DNA of 64,000 nt, taken from Engelhardtia mirabilis (GTDB taxonomy: Bacteria > Planctomycetota > UBA1135 > GCA-002686595). A program made the translations under genes and the position numbers. This document shows positions 25,203 through 33,181 of this stretch, piece by piece. The first letter of the stretch is position 1; each line of letters starts with the position of its first letter. Under the pieces are notes generated by a model. That model was not told where the DNA came from. It saw only the letters and a program-made list of their open reading frames with translations, and did no database searches. The stretch covers positions 124,001 through 188,000 of the forward strand of contig CP036296.1 of the NCBI GenBank assembly GCA_007751255.1, written 5' to 3'.

Positions 25203-26719
25203 AAGCGATGAAGATTCTGCCCACGTTCCTGCTCGCCCCTGCCGCACTGGCGCTGGGTGGCATCTGCTCCGCCCTGACCCCCGGCTTCGCGCCCACTGGC
25301 TTCCTCGACGACGACGAGGAGGACGAGGCCGCCGTCGCTGAAGAGGTCGAGGAGGAGGAGGGGCCCCATTGGTTGCTGCTCGAGGGCGGCGACATCTTCA
25401 CGGGGACCGGCGCGGTCTTGCGCGGCGCGGACCTGCTGTCGAAGGACGGCATCATCGAGGAGATCGGCTACGACTTCTGGGTGCCCGAGGATGCCGAGAG
25501 AATCGACTGCAGTGGCCTGCGGCTGTACCCGGGCATGGTGGCCCTTTCGGCCACTTCGCGGGTGACGCAGGGCTCCTTCGCGCCGGCCGGAGAGGTGGAG
25601 CAGCCGGGCTACGACCCGTCGCTCGACGTTCCCGCCGAGGACGGCGTCGACATCTGGGACTTCGACGCGATCGATGCCGCTGCCGCCATGACCGAGGCGG
25701 AGTCGCGCATCGCCGAGGCCTACGACCCCTTCAGCACCTACTTGATCCTGACTCTCGCCGCTGGCATCACGACGGTCGAGCAGTCGAACGCGGCCGTCAA
25801 GCTGCGCCGCTACGAGATCAAGGACGTGGTCATGCGCGAGGGCTTCCTGATCTCGCTCAGCTATTCGACCGCGGACTCGAGGCGCCGCACCCGCGCCGAC
25901 TTCGCCCTGGCGTCGACCTACCTGCGCGACTTCCGCGCCTGGGAGGAGGGCGGCAAGGATGGGGACGAGCCGAGCAAGAAGGGCGTCAACTCCAGCGTCC
26001 TGAAGATCCTGATGGGTGACGGCCGTGCGAAGTTCAACGCGGACGACCGCGACGAACTGCTGGCCATCGCGCGCTTGGCCCAGGAGTTCGGCTTCCGGCC
26101 GGTGATCGAAGGTTGTCGCGAGGGTTGGGTCGTGGCGGACGAGCTCGGTCGGGCCGGCGCGACGGCGATCGTCTCGCCGCGCGATCGTCGCTGGAAGGAC
26201 GAGCTTCAGGTTGCGGACGGCGGCTCGAGTATCGAGAACGCCGCCATCCTCCATGCCGCCGGTGTGCAGGTCGCGGTCGAGCCGCTCTCCGGCTCGATCG
26301 ACCTCGGTGGGATCGCGGGTCGAGATCTGCTGCACCTGAACATCGACGCCGGCTTTGCGATCCGCGGTGGGCTGTCGGAGCAGGCCGGGCTCGAGGCCGT
26401 TACGATCGTCCCCGCCCGCGTCATGGGCGTCGACCATCGGGTCGGCTCGCTCGAGGTCGGCAAGGATGCCGACGTGCTCGTCACCGACGGCGATCTGCTG
26501 CACTACGAGACGTTCGTCCAGTACGCGGTCGTCGGAGGCAAGCTCGCCTACGAGAAGTCCGAAGAGCTCTTCTACGCCCACATCCGACCGCTCCCCGAGC
26601 GCGAGGTGGTCGAGGCCTCCCAGGAGGGGGACGTCGAGGTGGAGGACGCCGACGACGAGGGCGACGATGAGGACGGGGATGACGACGGAGACGAGGACGA
26701 GGACGAGGACGAGGACTGA
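25199..26719 (+). CDS. Amidohydrolase-like exported protein 11 with acidic tails, metal site lost
   Basis: 506 aa. The GTG at 25199 overlaps the previous stop; an ATG at 25208 is equally possible. After the signal peptide comes an acidic stretch (DDDEEDEAAVAEEVEEEEG, about 37-55). The fold begins at LLLEGGDIFTGTGAVLRGAD and ends with VGSLEVGKDADVLVTDGD. The HxH strand is YPGMVALSATSRV, without His. The C-terminus (about 470-506) is nearly pure Asp/Glu with a few Gly/Val, ending DEDEDEDED. Such tails suggest cation binding or charge-based anchoring outside the cell; no covalent anchor is visible. Last gene of the array; the 136 bases after it hold GC-rich dyads but no clear T-run. Confidence 0.87.
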   Translation: MKAMKILPTFLLAPAALALGGICSALTPGFAPTGFLDDDEEDEAAVAEEVEEEEGPHWLLLEGGDIFTGTGAVLRGADLLSKDGIIEEIGYDFWVPEDAERIDCSGLRLYPGMVALSATSRVTQGSFAPAGEVEQPGYDPSLDVPAEDGVDIWDFDAIDAAAAMTEAESRIAEAYDPFSTYLILTLAAGITTVEQSNAAVKLRRYEIKDVVMREGFLISLSYSTADSRRRTRADFALASTYLRDFRAWEEGGKDGDEPSKKGVNSSVLKILMGDGRAKFNADDRDELLAIARLAQEFGFRPVIEGCREGWVVADELGRAGATAIVSPRDRRWKDELQVADGGSSIENAAILHAAGVQVAVEPLSGSIDLGGIAGRDLLHLNIDAGFAIRGGLSEQAGLEAVTIVPARVMGVDHRVGSLEVGKDADVLVTDGDLLHYETFVQYAVVGGKLAYEKSEELFYAHIRPLPEREVVEASQEGDVEVEDADDEGDDEDGDDDGDEDEDEDED

Positions 26720-26831
26720 GCCAGTTGGCGGCAGCCCCGCCGGCGCGGCGTCTGGGACCACAATCCCGGGCGCCGCGCGCCATTCGGGCGCCTCTGCGGG
26801 CCGCCGTGGCCGGGGACGCACCTCGAGCTGA

Positions 26832-26837
26832 TATGCT
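26832..26837 (+). promoter_or_regulatory. Candidate -10 box TATGCT before the TrpD2-like gene
   Basis: TATGCT lies 18 bases before the ATG at 26856 in otherwise GC-rich sequence, marking a likely promoter separate from the amidohydrolase array. Confidence 0.35.
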
Positions 26838-26855
26838 CGGCGGCCTCCCCCGCCC

Positions 26856-27920
26856 ATGATCCTGCGTGAACTCCTGCGAGTCCTCGGCACCAACCGTCGG
26901 GACGGACGCAACCTGTCCGAGGCGGAGGCCTACCGCGCCTTCGCCACAATCCTCGATGGCGTCGAGAGCGAGGTGCGCGTCGGGGCCTTCCTGATCGCCC
27001 TGCGGATGAAGGGCGTGACCGTGGAAGAACTCGTCGGCTTCGCCCGCGCCGCTCGAGATCGGGCGACCCTACCCTGCCACGGAATGGAGAATCTCGTGGC
27101 GGTCTGTCCGCCCCACGAGGGCTACGAGCGCTCGATTCCGCTCGAGGTCGCCGCCGGGTTGATCGCCGCCGCGGCTGGCGCGCGGGTGCTGCTCGTCACC
27201 GACCGCTGCGTCCCGCCCCGCCGTGGGCTGACGGCCGCGAGCGTGCTCGAGCACCTGGGCTGTGGGCTGACCTGGGATCCGCGCGAGGTGGAGTCCTGGG
27301 TGGCCAAGACCCGCTTCGGTGCCATCGCTGCCACGGGGATGCTGCCCGCGATGCTGGCCCTGCGCTCGATCCGCGACGACATCGGCGTGCGCACACCGCT
27401 CTCCACGATCGAGAAGTTGCTGGCGCCCTCGACGGCGGCGATCGTGCTCGGCGCCCAGGCCGGCCCGGTCCTCGGCACTGCGGTCGAAGTCATGCAGAGC
27501 CTCGGCCACCCGGCCGGCATGACCATCCAGGGCGTCGAGGGCGGTGTGGTGCCCACGGTCAAGCGGCGTTCGCGCGGCATCCACCTGGACGGCAACCACC
27601 AGGTGCCGATGACGATCGACCCGGGCGACTTCGGCTTCAGCGATTCCGACGACCCCGAGCTGCCAATGTTCGGGCCGCCCGAGGTGGGGCAGGGCGTGGC
27701 CGACAACCCGCAGCTCGTGCGCGCCGCCGGCGAAGCGACCCTCGCCGTGCTCGCCGGCCAACTCGGCACCCCGCGCAACGCCGCGCTGATGTGCGCGGCG
27801 ATCCTGCTCCGCACGGCCGGAGTGTCGATGACGTTCGCCGACGGCGTGGACCGGGCCTCGGCAGCGCTCGACTCGGGTGGCGCTAGCGCGGTGCTCGAGC
27901 GCCTGCGTTCGCTAGTCTGA
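26856..27920 (+). CDS. TrpD2/YbiB-like glycosyltransferase family 3 protein
   Basis: 354 aa. The N-terminal helical domain has the family 3 signature (EAYRAFATILDG, ALRMKGVTVEELVGFARAAR), followed by the phosphoribosyltransferase-like domain (LLVTDRCVPPRRGLTAASVL, SIEKLLAPSTAAIVLGAQAG region). The Gly-rich and Asp/Glu metal motifs of anthranilate phosphoribosyltransferase (GTGGD, KHGN) are not present as such, and no trp genes are nearby. It therefore fits the TrpD2 (YbiB) branch, whose E. coli member binds nucleic acid, and not tryptophan synthesis. Cytoplasmic. A candidate -10 box is 18 bases before the ATG. Confidence 0.82.
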   Translation: MILRELLRVLGTNRRDGRNLSEAEAYRAFATILDGVESEVRVGAFLIALRMKGVTVEELVGFARAARDRATLPCHGMENLVAVCPPHEGYERSIPLEVAAGLIAAAAGARVLLVTDRCVPPRRGLTAASVLEHLGCGLTWDPREVESWVAKTRFGAIAATGMLPAMLALRSIRDDIGVRTPLSTIEKLLAPSTAAIVLGAQAGPVLGTAVEVMQSLGHPAGMTIQGVEGGVVPTVKRRSRGIHLDGNHQVPMTIDPGDFGFSDSDDPELPMFGPPEVGQGVADNPQLVRAAGEATLAVLAGQLGTPRNAALMCAAILLRTAGVSMTFADGVDRASAALDSGGASAVLERLRSLV

Positions 27921-27939
27921 AACTGAAAGGGGTGGGGAC

Positions 27940-29907
27940 GTGGGAAAGTGGCTCGTAGGCCTGGCAGGGCTCGCGCTGTTGGTCGTCGTCGGTTGGCTCC
28001 TGTTCTCGGACTCGGACCACGCCCTCGATGCAGCCCTGGACCAACGCGTCGAGACCGCGGACGCGCAAGCCGCGCAGACCGTTCGAGCCGCGCAATCGCC
28101 TGCCGGCGAGGATCGTCGCATCGAGGCGATCGAGGCCCAGCCGCTGCCCGGTGACGTGGCGGGGCCCGCCTCCGGCGAACCGGCGGGAGAGGGCGTCTCG
28201 GTGCTCGTCGTCGACGTCCGCGGACATCCCGTTCCCGAGGTCCCGGTCGACATGCACGGGCTCGGCGAGTTCGCTGCGTCCGACGTGGACGGTCTCGTGA
28301 TCTTCGCGGGAGCGCCCTTGGACGCGCGACCGGAAGTCGGCCCCGGTTGGGCCCTGCTCGGTTGGGGAGTACCAGTCGCCGTCCCCGATGCCGACACCAT
28401 GCTGGTGGTCTCGTCGCGCGTCGACTTGTCCGGTCGGGTTCTCGACACCCAAGGCGCGCCGATCGCCGACGCGAAGGTCGAGTTGAACAGCTATCGGGCC
28501 CTGCGGGCCCTGCCCTTCGTGATCGATCAGCTGCACCTGGAGCAGGTCTTCGAGAGCGCGGTGACGGCCAGCGACGGCAGCTTCCGCCTCGACCAGGTCC
28601 CTGGCTCGTCGAGCCTCCAGCTGGTCGCCAAGGCGGCTGGTTTCGTCACGCGGCAGCTCCCTTGCCCCGAGCGTGACTCCTTCGACCTGCGGATCGAACT
28701 CGCGTCGACAGCGCCACCCGTCCAGCGCGACGATCGGCCTGCGGTCAAGGTCACTGGCACCGTCGTGAACAGCGCAGGCGAGCCGGTCTCCGATGCGGCC
28801 GTTTGCTGGTGGGGCATGGGCTTCGGCGCCGCCCCACGAACGGGTGAGCTAGGCGACTTCGCGCTCGAACTCACCGGGCCTCCCGAGCCCGACGCGCTGT
28901 TGGCGGCCAGGGCCGAGGGACTCGGTCTGGTCGTCGAGCCCCAAGCAGCCGCGCTGATCCTCGAGTCCTGGCCGGAGGCACCAGCGCCGTTCCTGCTGCG
29001 GTTCCCGGCGGAGCCCCTGGCGATCCGTGGTCGGTTGACCAGCTCGGAGGGCGAGCCGACCTCAGGATGGACCGTGAAGCTGCTCGGCGGAACCGTCGTG
29101 ACCCCCGGCTTCCTCTCGTCGGATTCGGCGCTCGAAGGTGAGGTCAGCGCCACCACTGACGATCAGGGGCGCTTCGCCCTGGTCGGCCTCGACCAACGAC
29201 CCTACGACCTCGTGGCCTTCGAGAACTCCAGTGGCGCCGTCGATCGGCTCGAGAACGTAGAGCCCAGCTCGCGCGAGCTCGAGTGGATCCTGCCCGAGGG
29301 CGCCAACCTCGCCGACCTGCATGGAGTCGTCGTCACGACCGACGGCGCGCCCCTCGAGGGAGCGACGATCACAGTGAACTCGGTGACGACTTGGATCCAG
29401 ACCGGCGGAAGTTCCATGGCGAGCTTCTTCGAGGCGGGCTCCTCCACGACCGACGCACAGGGCCGCTTCACCCTGGAGCAGGTTCCCCAGCAATTCGCAA
29501 AGCTCGGCGTCGTCGCTCCCGTGGGCACTCGCGTCGAGCCGCCGCAGCTCGACCTGGACGAGGTCGACTTCTCCGAAGAGCTGCGAATCGAAGTGCCGTT
29601 CCTGCGGCCCGTGGCGATCGAGGTCACCGATGGAAGCGGAGCGGATGTCGGCGGTCGAGTGCTCATGATCGAGGTGCACGACTCCTGGGGCGAGGCGCTG
29701 CAACTGCGAACATTCACGGCCAACGGCTCCTCCGGCATGACCAGGATGAGCTGGGCCGGGCGCAGCTACAGCCACGTGTGGACCTCCGAGCTGGCCGTCG
29801 AAGTCGTGCTCCTGGAGTTGATCGACGGCGCGTTCGAGGAGGTCGACCGTTCGCCGGTCGTCTTTGGTTCCGACGGCATGGCCAAGGTGCTGCTGACGGC
29901 TCCGTGA
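27940..29907 (+). CDS. Membrane-anchored carboxypeptidase-regulatory-like domain protein
   Basis: 655 aa starting with GTG; the A/G-rich GAAAGGGG before it can act as ribosome-binding site. One N-terminal membrane segment (WLVGLAGLALLVVVGWLLF) anchors a long extracytoplasmic part. After an Ala-rich linker the chain holds about five repeats of a CarboxypepD_reg-like beta-sandwich, seen as DLSGRVLDTQGAPIADAKV, VTGTVVNSAGEPVSDAAV, IRGRLTSSEGEPTSGWTV and GVVVTTDGAPLEGATITV, each followed by a DDQGRFAL- or ASDGSFRL-type strand. Such domains are structural, often in surface or large scaffold proteins. Its first bases follow the TrpD2-like stop by 19 bases; a TAGTCT box overlaps that stop. Function unknown. 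Confidence 0.85.
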   Translation: MGKWLVGLAGLALLVVVGWLLFSDSDHALDAALDQRVETADAQAAQTVRAAQSPAGEDRRIEAIEAQPLPGDVAGPASGEPAGEGVSVLVVDVRGHPVPEVPVDMHGLGEFAASDVDGLVIFAGAPLDARPEVGPGWALLGWGVPVAVPDADTMLVVSSRVDLSGRVLDTQGAPIADAKVELNSYRALRALPFVIDQLHLEQVFESAVTASDGSFRLDQVPGSSSLQLVAKAAGFVTRQLPCPERDSFDLRIELASTAPPVQRDDRPAVKVTGTVVNSAGEPVSDAAVCWWGMGFGAAPRTGELGDFALELTGPPEPDALLAARAEGLGLVVEPQAAALILESWPEAPAPFLLRFPAEPLAIRGRLTSSEGEPTSGWTVKLLGGTVVTPGFLSSDSALEGEVSATTDDQGRFALVGLDQRPYDLVAFENSSGAVDRLENVEPSSRELEWILPEGANLADLHGVVVTTDGAPLEGATITVNSVTTWIQTGGSSMASFFEAGSSTTDAQGRFTLEQVPQQFAKLGVVAPVGTRVEPPQLDLDEVDFSEELRIEVPFLRPVAIEVTDGSGADVGGRVLMIEVHDSWGEALQLRTFTANGSSGMTRMSWAGRSYSHVWTSELAVEVVLLELIDGAFEEVDRSPVVFGSDGMAKVLLTAP

Positions 29908-29920
29908 CCGATCGGGGTCG

Positions 29921-30087
29921 CTAGTGTCCTGGATCAGGAATTCGGCGTCACTTCCCGGGCTCCCATTGCCGCTGGCGTCGCCAGCGCCTCCTCCGAGTAT
30001 CGCAGCGGATACGCGTCGTCGGCGCGCCTAGCCAGCATCGATCGGACCTCCGGGAAGTGACGCCGATTTCCTGATCCAGGACACTAG
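29921..30087 (+). repeat. 167-bp terminal-inverted-repeat element, copy B
   Basis: The most perfect copy: starts CTAGTGTCCTGGATCAGGAA and ends with its reverse complement, one mismatch in about 38 bp of arm. Same orientation as copy A. It begins 13 bases after the stop of the carboxypeptidase-regulatory protein and disrupts no gene. The CTAG at each end could be a 4-bp target duplication or part of the element. Confidence 0.92.
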
Positions 30088-30371
30088 CCCGGTTCCATGG
30101 CTCGCAGCACGCCGACGGCAGGTCCCGGGGATGCTCCCGAGGAACGGAGGTCGTCGGCCGCCGCGGTGGACGGGGGAGGATCCGGGTCGATGTGGGTCGA
30201 TGTGGGTCGACCGCGACAGCTGGGGCGACAGCGGCGGCGACAGTCGCGAAGGTTCGCTGCCTCGCGCGAGTCAGCAGCGTCAGGTGCTTCCTTAACCGCC
30301 GCGGGCCCCCGCCCGCCCACCAGGGGAGACGGACGAAAGCCCCCTCGGTTACGTCCGATCGGCCGAATTCC
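30088..30371. other. Non-coding region after copy B
   Basis: With copy B, 464 bases have no gene between two convergently oriented genes. Contains the direct repeat TCGATGTGGG (about 30187-30206) and the conserved hairpin motif at 30291-30333. No other feature seen. Confidence 0.5.
30291..30333 (-). repeat. Conserved 3'-end hairpin motif, copy 1
   Basis: About 43 bases containing a perfect 6-bp hairpin (GCGGGC-CCCC-GCCCGC, 30301-30316) followed by GGGGAGACGGA. A near-identical copy is at 38545-38589. In both cases it lies about 40 bases downstream of the stop codon of a minus-strand gene, so it is probably a 3' regulatory or terminator-like element read on the minus strand. There is no T-run. 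Confidence 0.6.
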
Positions 30372-31406
30372 TCAACGCTGGCGGCCCGCGAGCTCGGCAC
30401 CGTGGGGTACCAACATGACCTTGCCGCGCGACATCGCTCCCCGATAGCGGACCAGGGCGGCCGGGTACCCGTCGAGGTCGACTCGCTCGGCGATCTCGGT
30501 CGCCAGACTCCCGGTTGCGAAGCGCCGACGGACGTCGCGGATCGCGGCCAAGCGGCGCAACAGGGGCGCGCGGCGCATCCAGCGACCGAGGTAGAAGCCC
30601 TCGACGCGGCACTCGCCGGACAGCATCGTGCCCAGGTCTAGGTGCATCTCCGTGGTCTCGCCCAGCGCGCCATAGACCACGCAGGTGGAGCCGGCGCCCA
30701 TGGCCCGCAGCAGGCGCTCGGGCCAAGTGGCGCCAATGGCGTCGAAAGCGAGGCTTGCGCCCAGCTCGCGACAGGCGCGAGTGAGCTGCTCGTCGGCGTC
30801 GTCGTCGAGCAGGTCGATGGCGATGGCGGCACCCAGGGCCCGGGCGCGGTCGGCCTGGTCCGCGCGTCGCACCACGGCGATGACAGGCAGGCGACGCTCG
30901 CCGGCCAGGACGAGCAGCTGCTGGCCGAGTTGGGAGACTGCGGCGGTGTGGACGATCGCGGGGGCCCGCTCCCGGCGTGCGCGGTCGACCATGGACCAGG
31001 CGGTGAGCGGGTTCACGATCGTGGTCGCGCCCTGCTCGGAGGGCACGGACCCGGGCAGGGGAATGCACTGGCCGGCGGGCACCACCGCGTAGTCGCACCA
31101 GGAACCGTCGCCGTCCTCGGCCGTGGCGAAGGCCACGCGACGCCCAGCGAAGAGGCGCGTCCAGCCCCCGCCCGTCGCGACCACCGTGCCGGCGCCCTCG
31201 AAGCCCGGGATCGCGGGCAGGGGGCGGGCGGCCGGGTACTCGCCGGCCAGGTAGATCAGGTCCGACGGGTTACAGGGCGACGCCTCGACGCGCACCAGGA
31301 CCTCGCCTGGGCCGGGCGTGGGGACGGGCTCGCGTACGACGGTCAACAGGCGCTGCAGGTCCTGCGCGTCGCGCGAGTGCTCGGCCAGGCGCAGTGCCCG
31401 GCGCAT
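30372..31406 (-). CDS. MDR-family oxidoreductase (enoyl reductase/quinone oxidoreductase type)
   Basis: 344 aa from the ATG at 31406; a GTG at 31424 would add six residues. Medium-chain dehydrogenase/reductase fold: N-terminal GroES-like domain (GPGEVLVRVEASPCNPSDL, IPGFEGAGTVVATG) and a C-terminal Rossmann domain (IVHTAAVSQLGQQLLVLA). It lacks the structural-zinc cysteines of alcohol dehydrogenases. SEQGATTIVNPLTAWSMV closely recalls 2-enoyl thioester reductases (MECR) and zeta-crystallin-like enzymes, so an NADPH-dependent C=C reductase is the best guess. It is divergent from the MFS gene, with 55 bases between starts. Confidence 0.85.
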   Translation of the reverse strand: MRRALRLAEHSRDAQDLQRLLTVVREPVPTPGPGEVLVRVEASPCNPSDLIYLAGEYPAARPLPAIPGFEGAGTVVATGGGWTRLFAGRRVAFATAEDGDGSWCDYAVVPAGQCIPLPGSVPSEQGATTIVNPLTAWSMVDRARRERAPAIVHTAAVSQLGQQLLVLAGERRLPVIAVVRRADQADRARALGAAIAIDLLDDDADEQLTRACRELGASLAFDAIGATWPERLLRAMGAGSTCVVYGALGETTEMHLDLGTMLSGECRVEGFYLGRWMRRAPLLRRLAAIRDVRRRFATGSLATEIAERVDLDGYPAALVRYRGAMSRGKVMLVPHGAELAGRQR

Positions 31407-31461
31407 CGTCGGAGTTTCGGCCACGCTTCCATCCTGGCGCCACCGAGCAGACCATGCACGC

Positions 31462-32709
31462 GTGTTCGCTCGACTGTGGCAAGGCCATGCGCGGTCCCTG
31501 ACCGGGCTGCCGCGTGAGATCTGGATCCTCTCCGCGGTGCTCCTGGTCAACCGTGCCGGCGTGATGGTGATGCCCTTCCTGGGGATCTACCTGGTCATGA
31601 AGCGCGACTTCAGCCCGCTCGAGATGGGTGCCTTCATGGCCCTGGCGGGCGTCGGGTCGATGGTCGGCGTGCAACTCGGCGGGTGGCTGACCGACCGCAT
31701 CGGCCACCTGAAGGTGCAACTCGGGTCCATGATCCTCGCCGCACCCCTGTTCCTGCTGCTCGGCGCCCAGGAGCACCCCGCGGCCATCGCGGTAGCGCTC
31801 TTCGCCCTGACCGTGGCCTTCGACGGCATCCGGCCGGCCAACGGAGCGGCCATCGCCCTGTACTCGCCGCTCGAGGTCCGCACCCGCGCCTTCGGCCTGA
31901 TGCGCTTGGCCGTGAACCTTGGGGTCACGGTCGGGCCGGCCCTGGGTGGCGTGCTCGCGGGGATCGACTACGCCTGGCTCTTCCGCGCGAACGCCCTGGC
32001 GAGCCTCGTCTCCGCTGGTGTGCTCTACGCCCTGGGTCGCGGCTGGACGCCGGTCGCCGAGCTCGAGGAGCCCGCCCGCGCCGACTCCCGCGCCTACACG
32101 CCCTGGCGCGACCGGCGGCTGTTGATCTTCATGGGCCTCTTGGTGATCGGCTCGATCCCCTTCTTCCAGATCCAGAGCACTCTGCCCCTGTTCCTCAAGG
32201 AAGTGCGCGGGATGAGCGAGGCGTGGATCGGCGCGACCTTCGCCATCAACACGGTCGTGATCGTGCTCTGCGAGCTGCCGCTCCTCTACGCGATCCGCCG
32301 GCACTCGTCGATCCGGGTGACCGCTTGGGGCTGTCTCTTCGCCGGCCTTGGCTTCGGGCTGACGCCGCTCTGGCCGGGCTTCGCCTGGGTCGCGGTGACC
32401 GTCCTCGTCTGGACCGTGGGGGAGATGCTGCAAGCGCCCTCCGCGGTGGCCTGGGTCAGCCTTCGCGGTCCGAACGCGACCCGCGGCCGAACCATGGGGG
32501 TCTTCGGCCTCGGGTTCGCCCTCGCCGCAATGCTCGGACCCCTCTTCGGGACGTTCCTCTACGAGTACATCGGGCCCCGCGCACCCTGGGCCGGATGCGC
32601 CCTACTCGGGGTCCTGACCTACCTGGGCATGACCGCCCTCGCGCGGGCGGAGGCGAGGGACGACGAGCCGCAGCCGCAGACGCCGCCCGCGGACACAACG
32701 GCGGCCTGA
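31462..32709 (+). CDS. MFS transporter
   Basis: 415 aa from the GTG at 31462; the longer frame upstream overlaps the divergent reductase gene and was not used. About twelve hydrophobic segments. Between TM2 and TM3 is GGWLTDRIGHLKVQLG, the MFS loop motif (G-x-L-x-D-R-x-G-x-x). The C-terminus is a Pro/Glu cytoplasmic tail. It resembles drug-efflux/YajR-type transporters. The substrate is unknown; the short divergent spacing may mean shared control with the reductase. Confidence 0.88.
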   Translation: MFARLWQGHARSLTGLPREIWILSAVLLVNRAGVMVMPFLGIYLVMKRDFSPLEMGAFMALAGVGSMVGVQLGGWLTDRIGHLKVQLGSMILAAPLFLLLGAQEHPAAIAVALFALTVAFDGIRPANGAAIALYSPLEVRTRAFGLMRLAVNLGVTVGPALGGVLAGIDYAWLFRANALASLVSAGVLYALGRGWTPVAELEEPARADSRAYTPWRDRRLLIFMGLLVIGSIPFFQIQSTLPLFLKEVRGMSEAWIGATFAINTVVIVLCELPLLYAIRRHSSIRVTAWGCLFAGLGFGLTPLWPGFAWVAVTVLVWTVGEMLQAPSAVAWVSLRGPNATRGRTMGVFGLGFALAAMLGPLFGTFLYEYIGPRAPWAGCALLGVLTYLGMTALARAEARDDEPQPQTPPADTTAA

Positions 32710-32715
32710 TCGTCG

Positions 32716-32721
32716 TATCCT
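32716..32721 (+). promoter_or_regulatory. Candidate -10 box TATCCT before the UGA-containing zinc-ribbon gene
   Basis: TATCCT 27 bases before the ATG at 32749, just after the MFS stop. It would give the short gene its own promoter. Confidence 0.35.
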
Positions 32722-32748
32722 CTCTCGACGGCCCCGCCGCACCCCACC

Positions 32749-33096
32749 ATGGAAGCCGAACGCCCGATCGTGATCGCCGAAGGCTCCCTGAGCCGCCTCG
32801 AGGAGCTCAAGCGCCTGCTCGCCGCGGCGCAGATCCCGGCCGAGGTCCTGCGGCCGGCCGAGAAGCTCGGCAACAAGTGAAGCTCGAAGCTCCTGCTCGC
32901 GGTCGCGGGCAGCCAAGCAGAGGCCGCCCTGGCGCGCATCGACTCCAGCTTCACCGAGGGCATGTCGGAGCGTGAACGCGCATCGGTCGAGACCACGATC
33001 GACCTCGACTCCGACGAGAACGTCTGCCCGGCCTGCCTGGTGCCCTTCTCCGGCCTGCCCGAGCGCTGCCCGTCCTGCGGACTGCGCTTGCAGTAG
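32749..33096 (+). CDS. Putative selenoprotein: small zinc-ribbon protein with in-frame UGA
   Basis: 115 codons if UGA at 32878-32880 (codon 44) is read through as selenocysteine. Before it: RPIVIAEGSLSRLEELKRLL, a DUF2007-like beta-alpha start. After it the frame stays open and clearly coding: SSKLLLAVAGSQAEAALARI, then a C-terminal zinc ribbon with two CxxC pairs (VCPACLVPF, RCPSCGLRLQ) and a TAG stop. Twenty bases after the UGA is an 8-bp hairpin with loop GGUC, the form and spacing of bacterial SECIS elements. A second gene in the window also has UGA at a catalytic Cys. Alternatives are a nonsense mutation or sequencing error, less likely given the hairpin. Family role unknown. An annotation pipeline would miss or split it. 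Confidence 0.75.
32878..32912 (+). promoter_or_regulatory. Bacterial SECIS-like hairpin
   Basis: UGA, then 12 bases, then stem CTGCTCGC / GCGGGCAG (32893-32900 with 32905-32912; one U-G wobble) closed by the loop GGTC (32901-32904). The apical loop begins 20 bases after the UGA and opens with G, as the general bSECIS model requires; E. coli fdhF also uses a GGUC-type loop. It would bind SelB to recode UGA. Confidence 0.7.
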
Positions 33097-33153
33097 GAAC
33101 GCAAGGTCCTTCCGAGTAGAGGTTTAGGGACGGAAGTCTGCGGGTTGGACACT

Positions 33154-33175
33154 CAAGGTAAAAACTTCTACCTTG
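33154..33175. promoter_or_regulatory. Palindromic operator-like site before the ATPase gene
   Basis: CAAGGTA-8 bases-TACCTTG: perfect 7-bp arms ending 6 bases before the ATG at 33182. The A-rich spacer may include a -10 element. Position suggests autoregulation or translational control of the ATPase. Confidence 0.5.
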
Positions 33176-33181
33176 CCGGTC

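Noticed and set aside
26856-27920. Anthranilate phosphoribosyltransferase TrpD
   Set aside because: Conserved PRPP-binding and metal motifs are not found and no trp genes are nearby; TrpD2/YbiB fits better.
32749-32880. A 43-codon gene ending at the UGA, or a pseudogene
   Set aside because: The frame after the UGA is clearly coding with a zinc ribbon, and a SECIS-like hairpin follows at the right distance, so read-through is the better reading. A mutation is not fully excluded.
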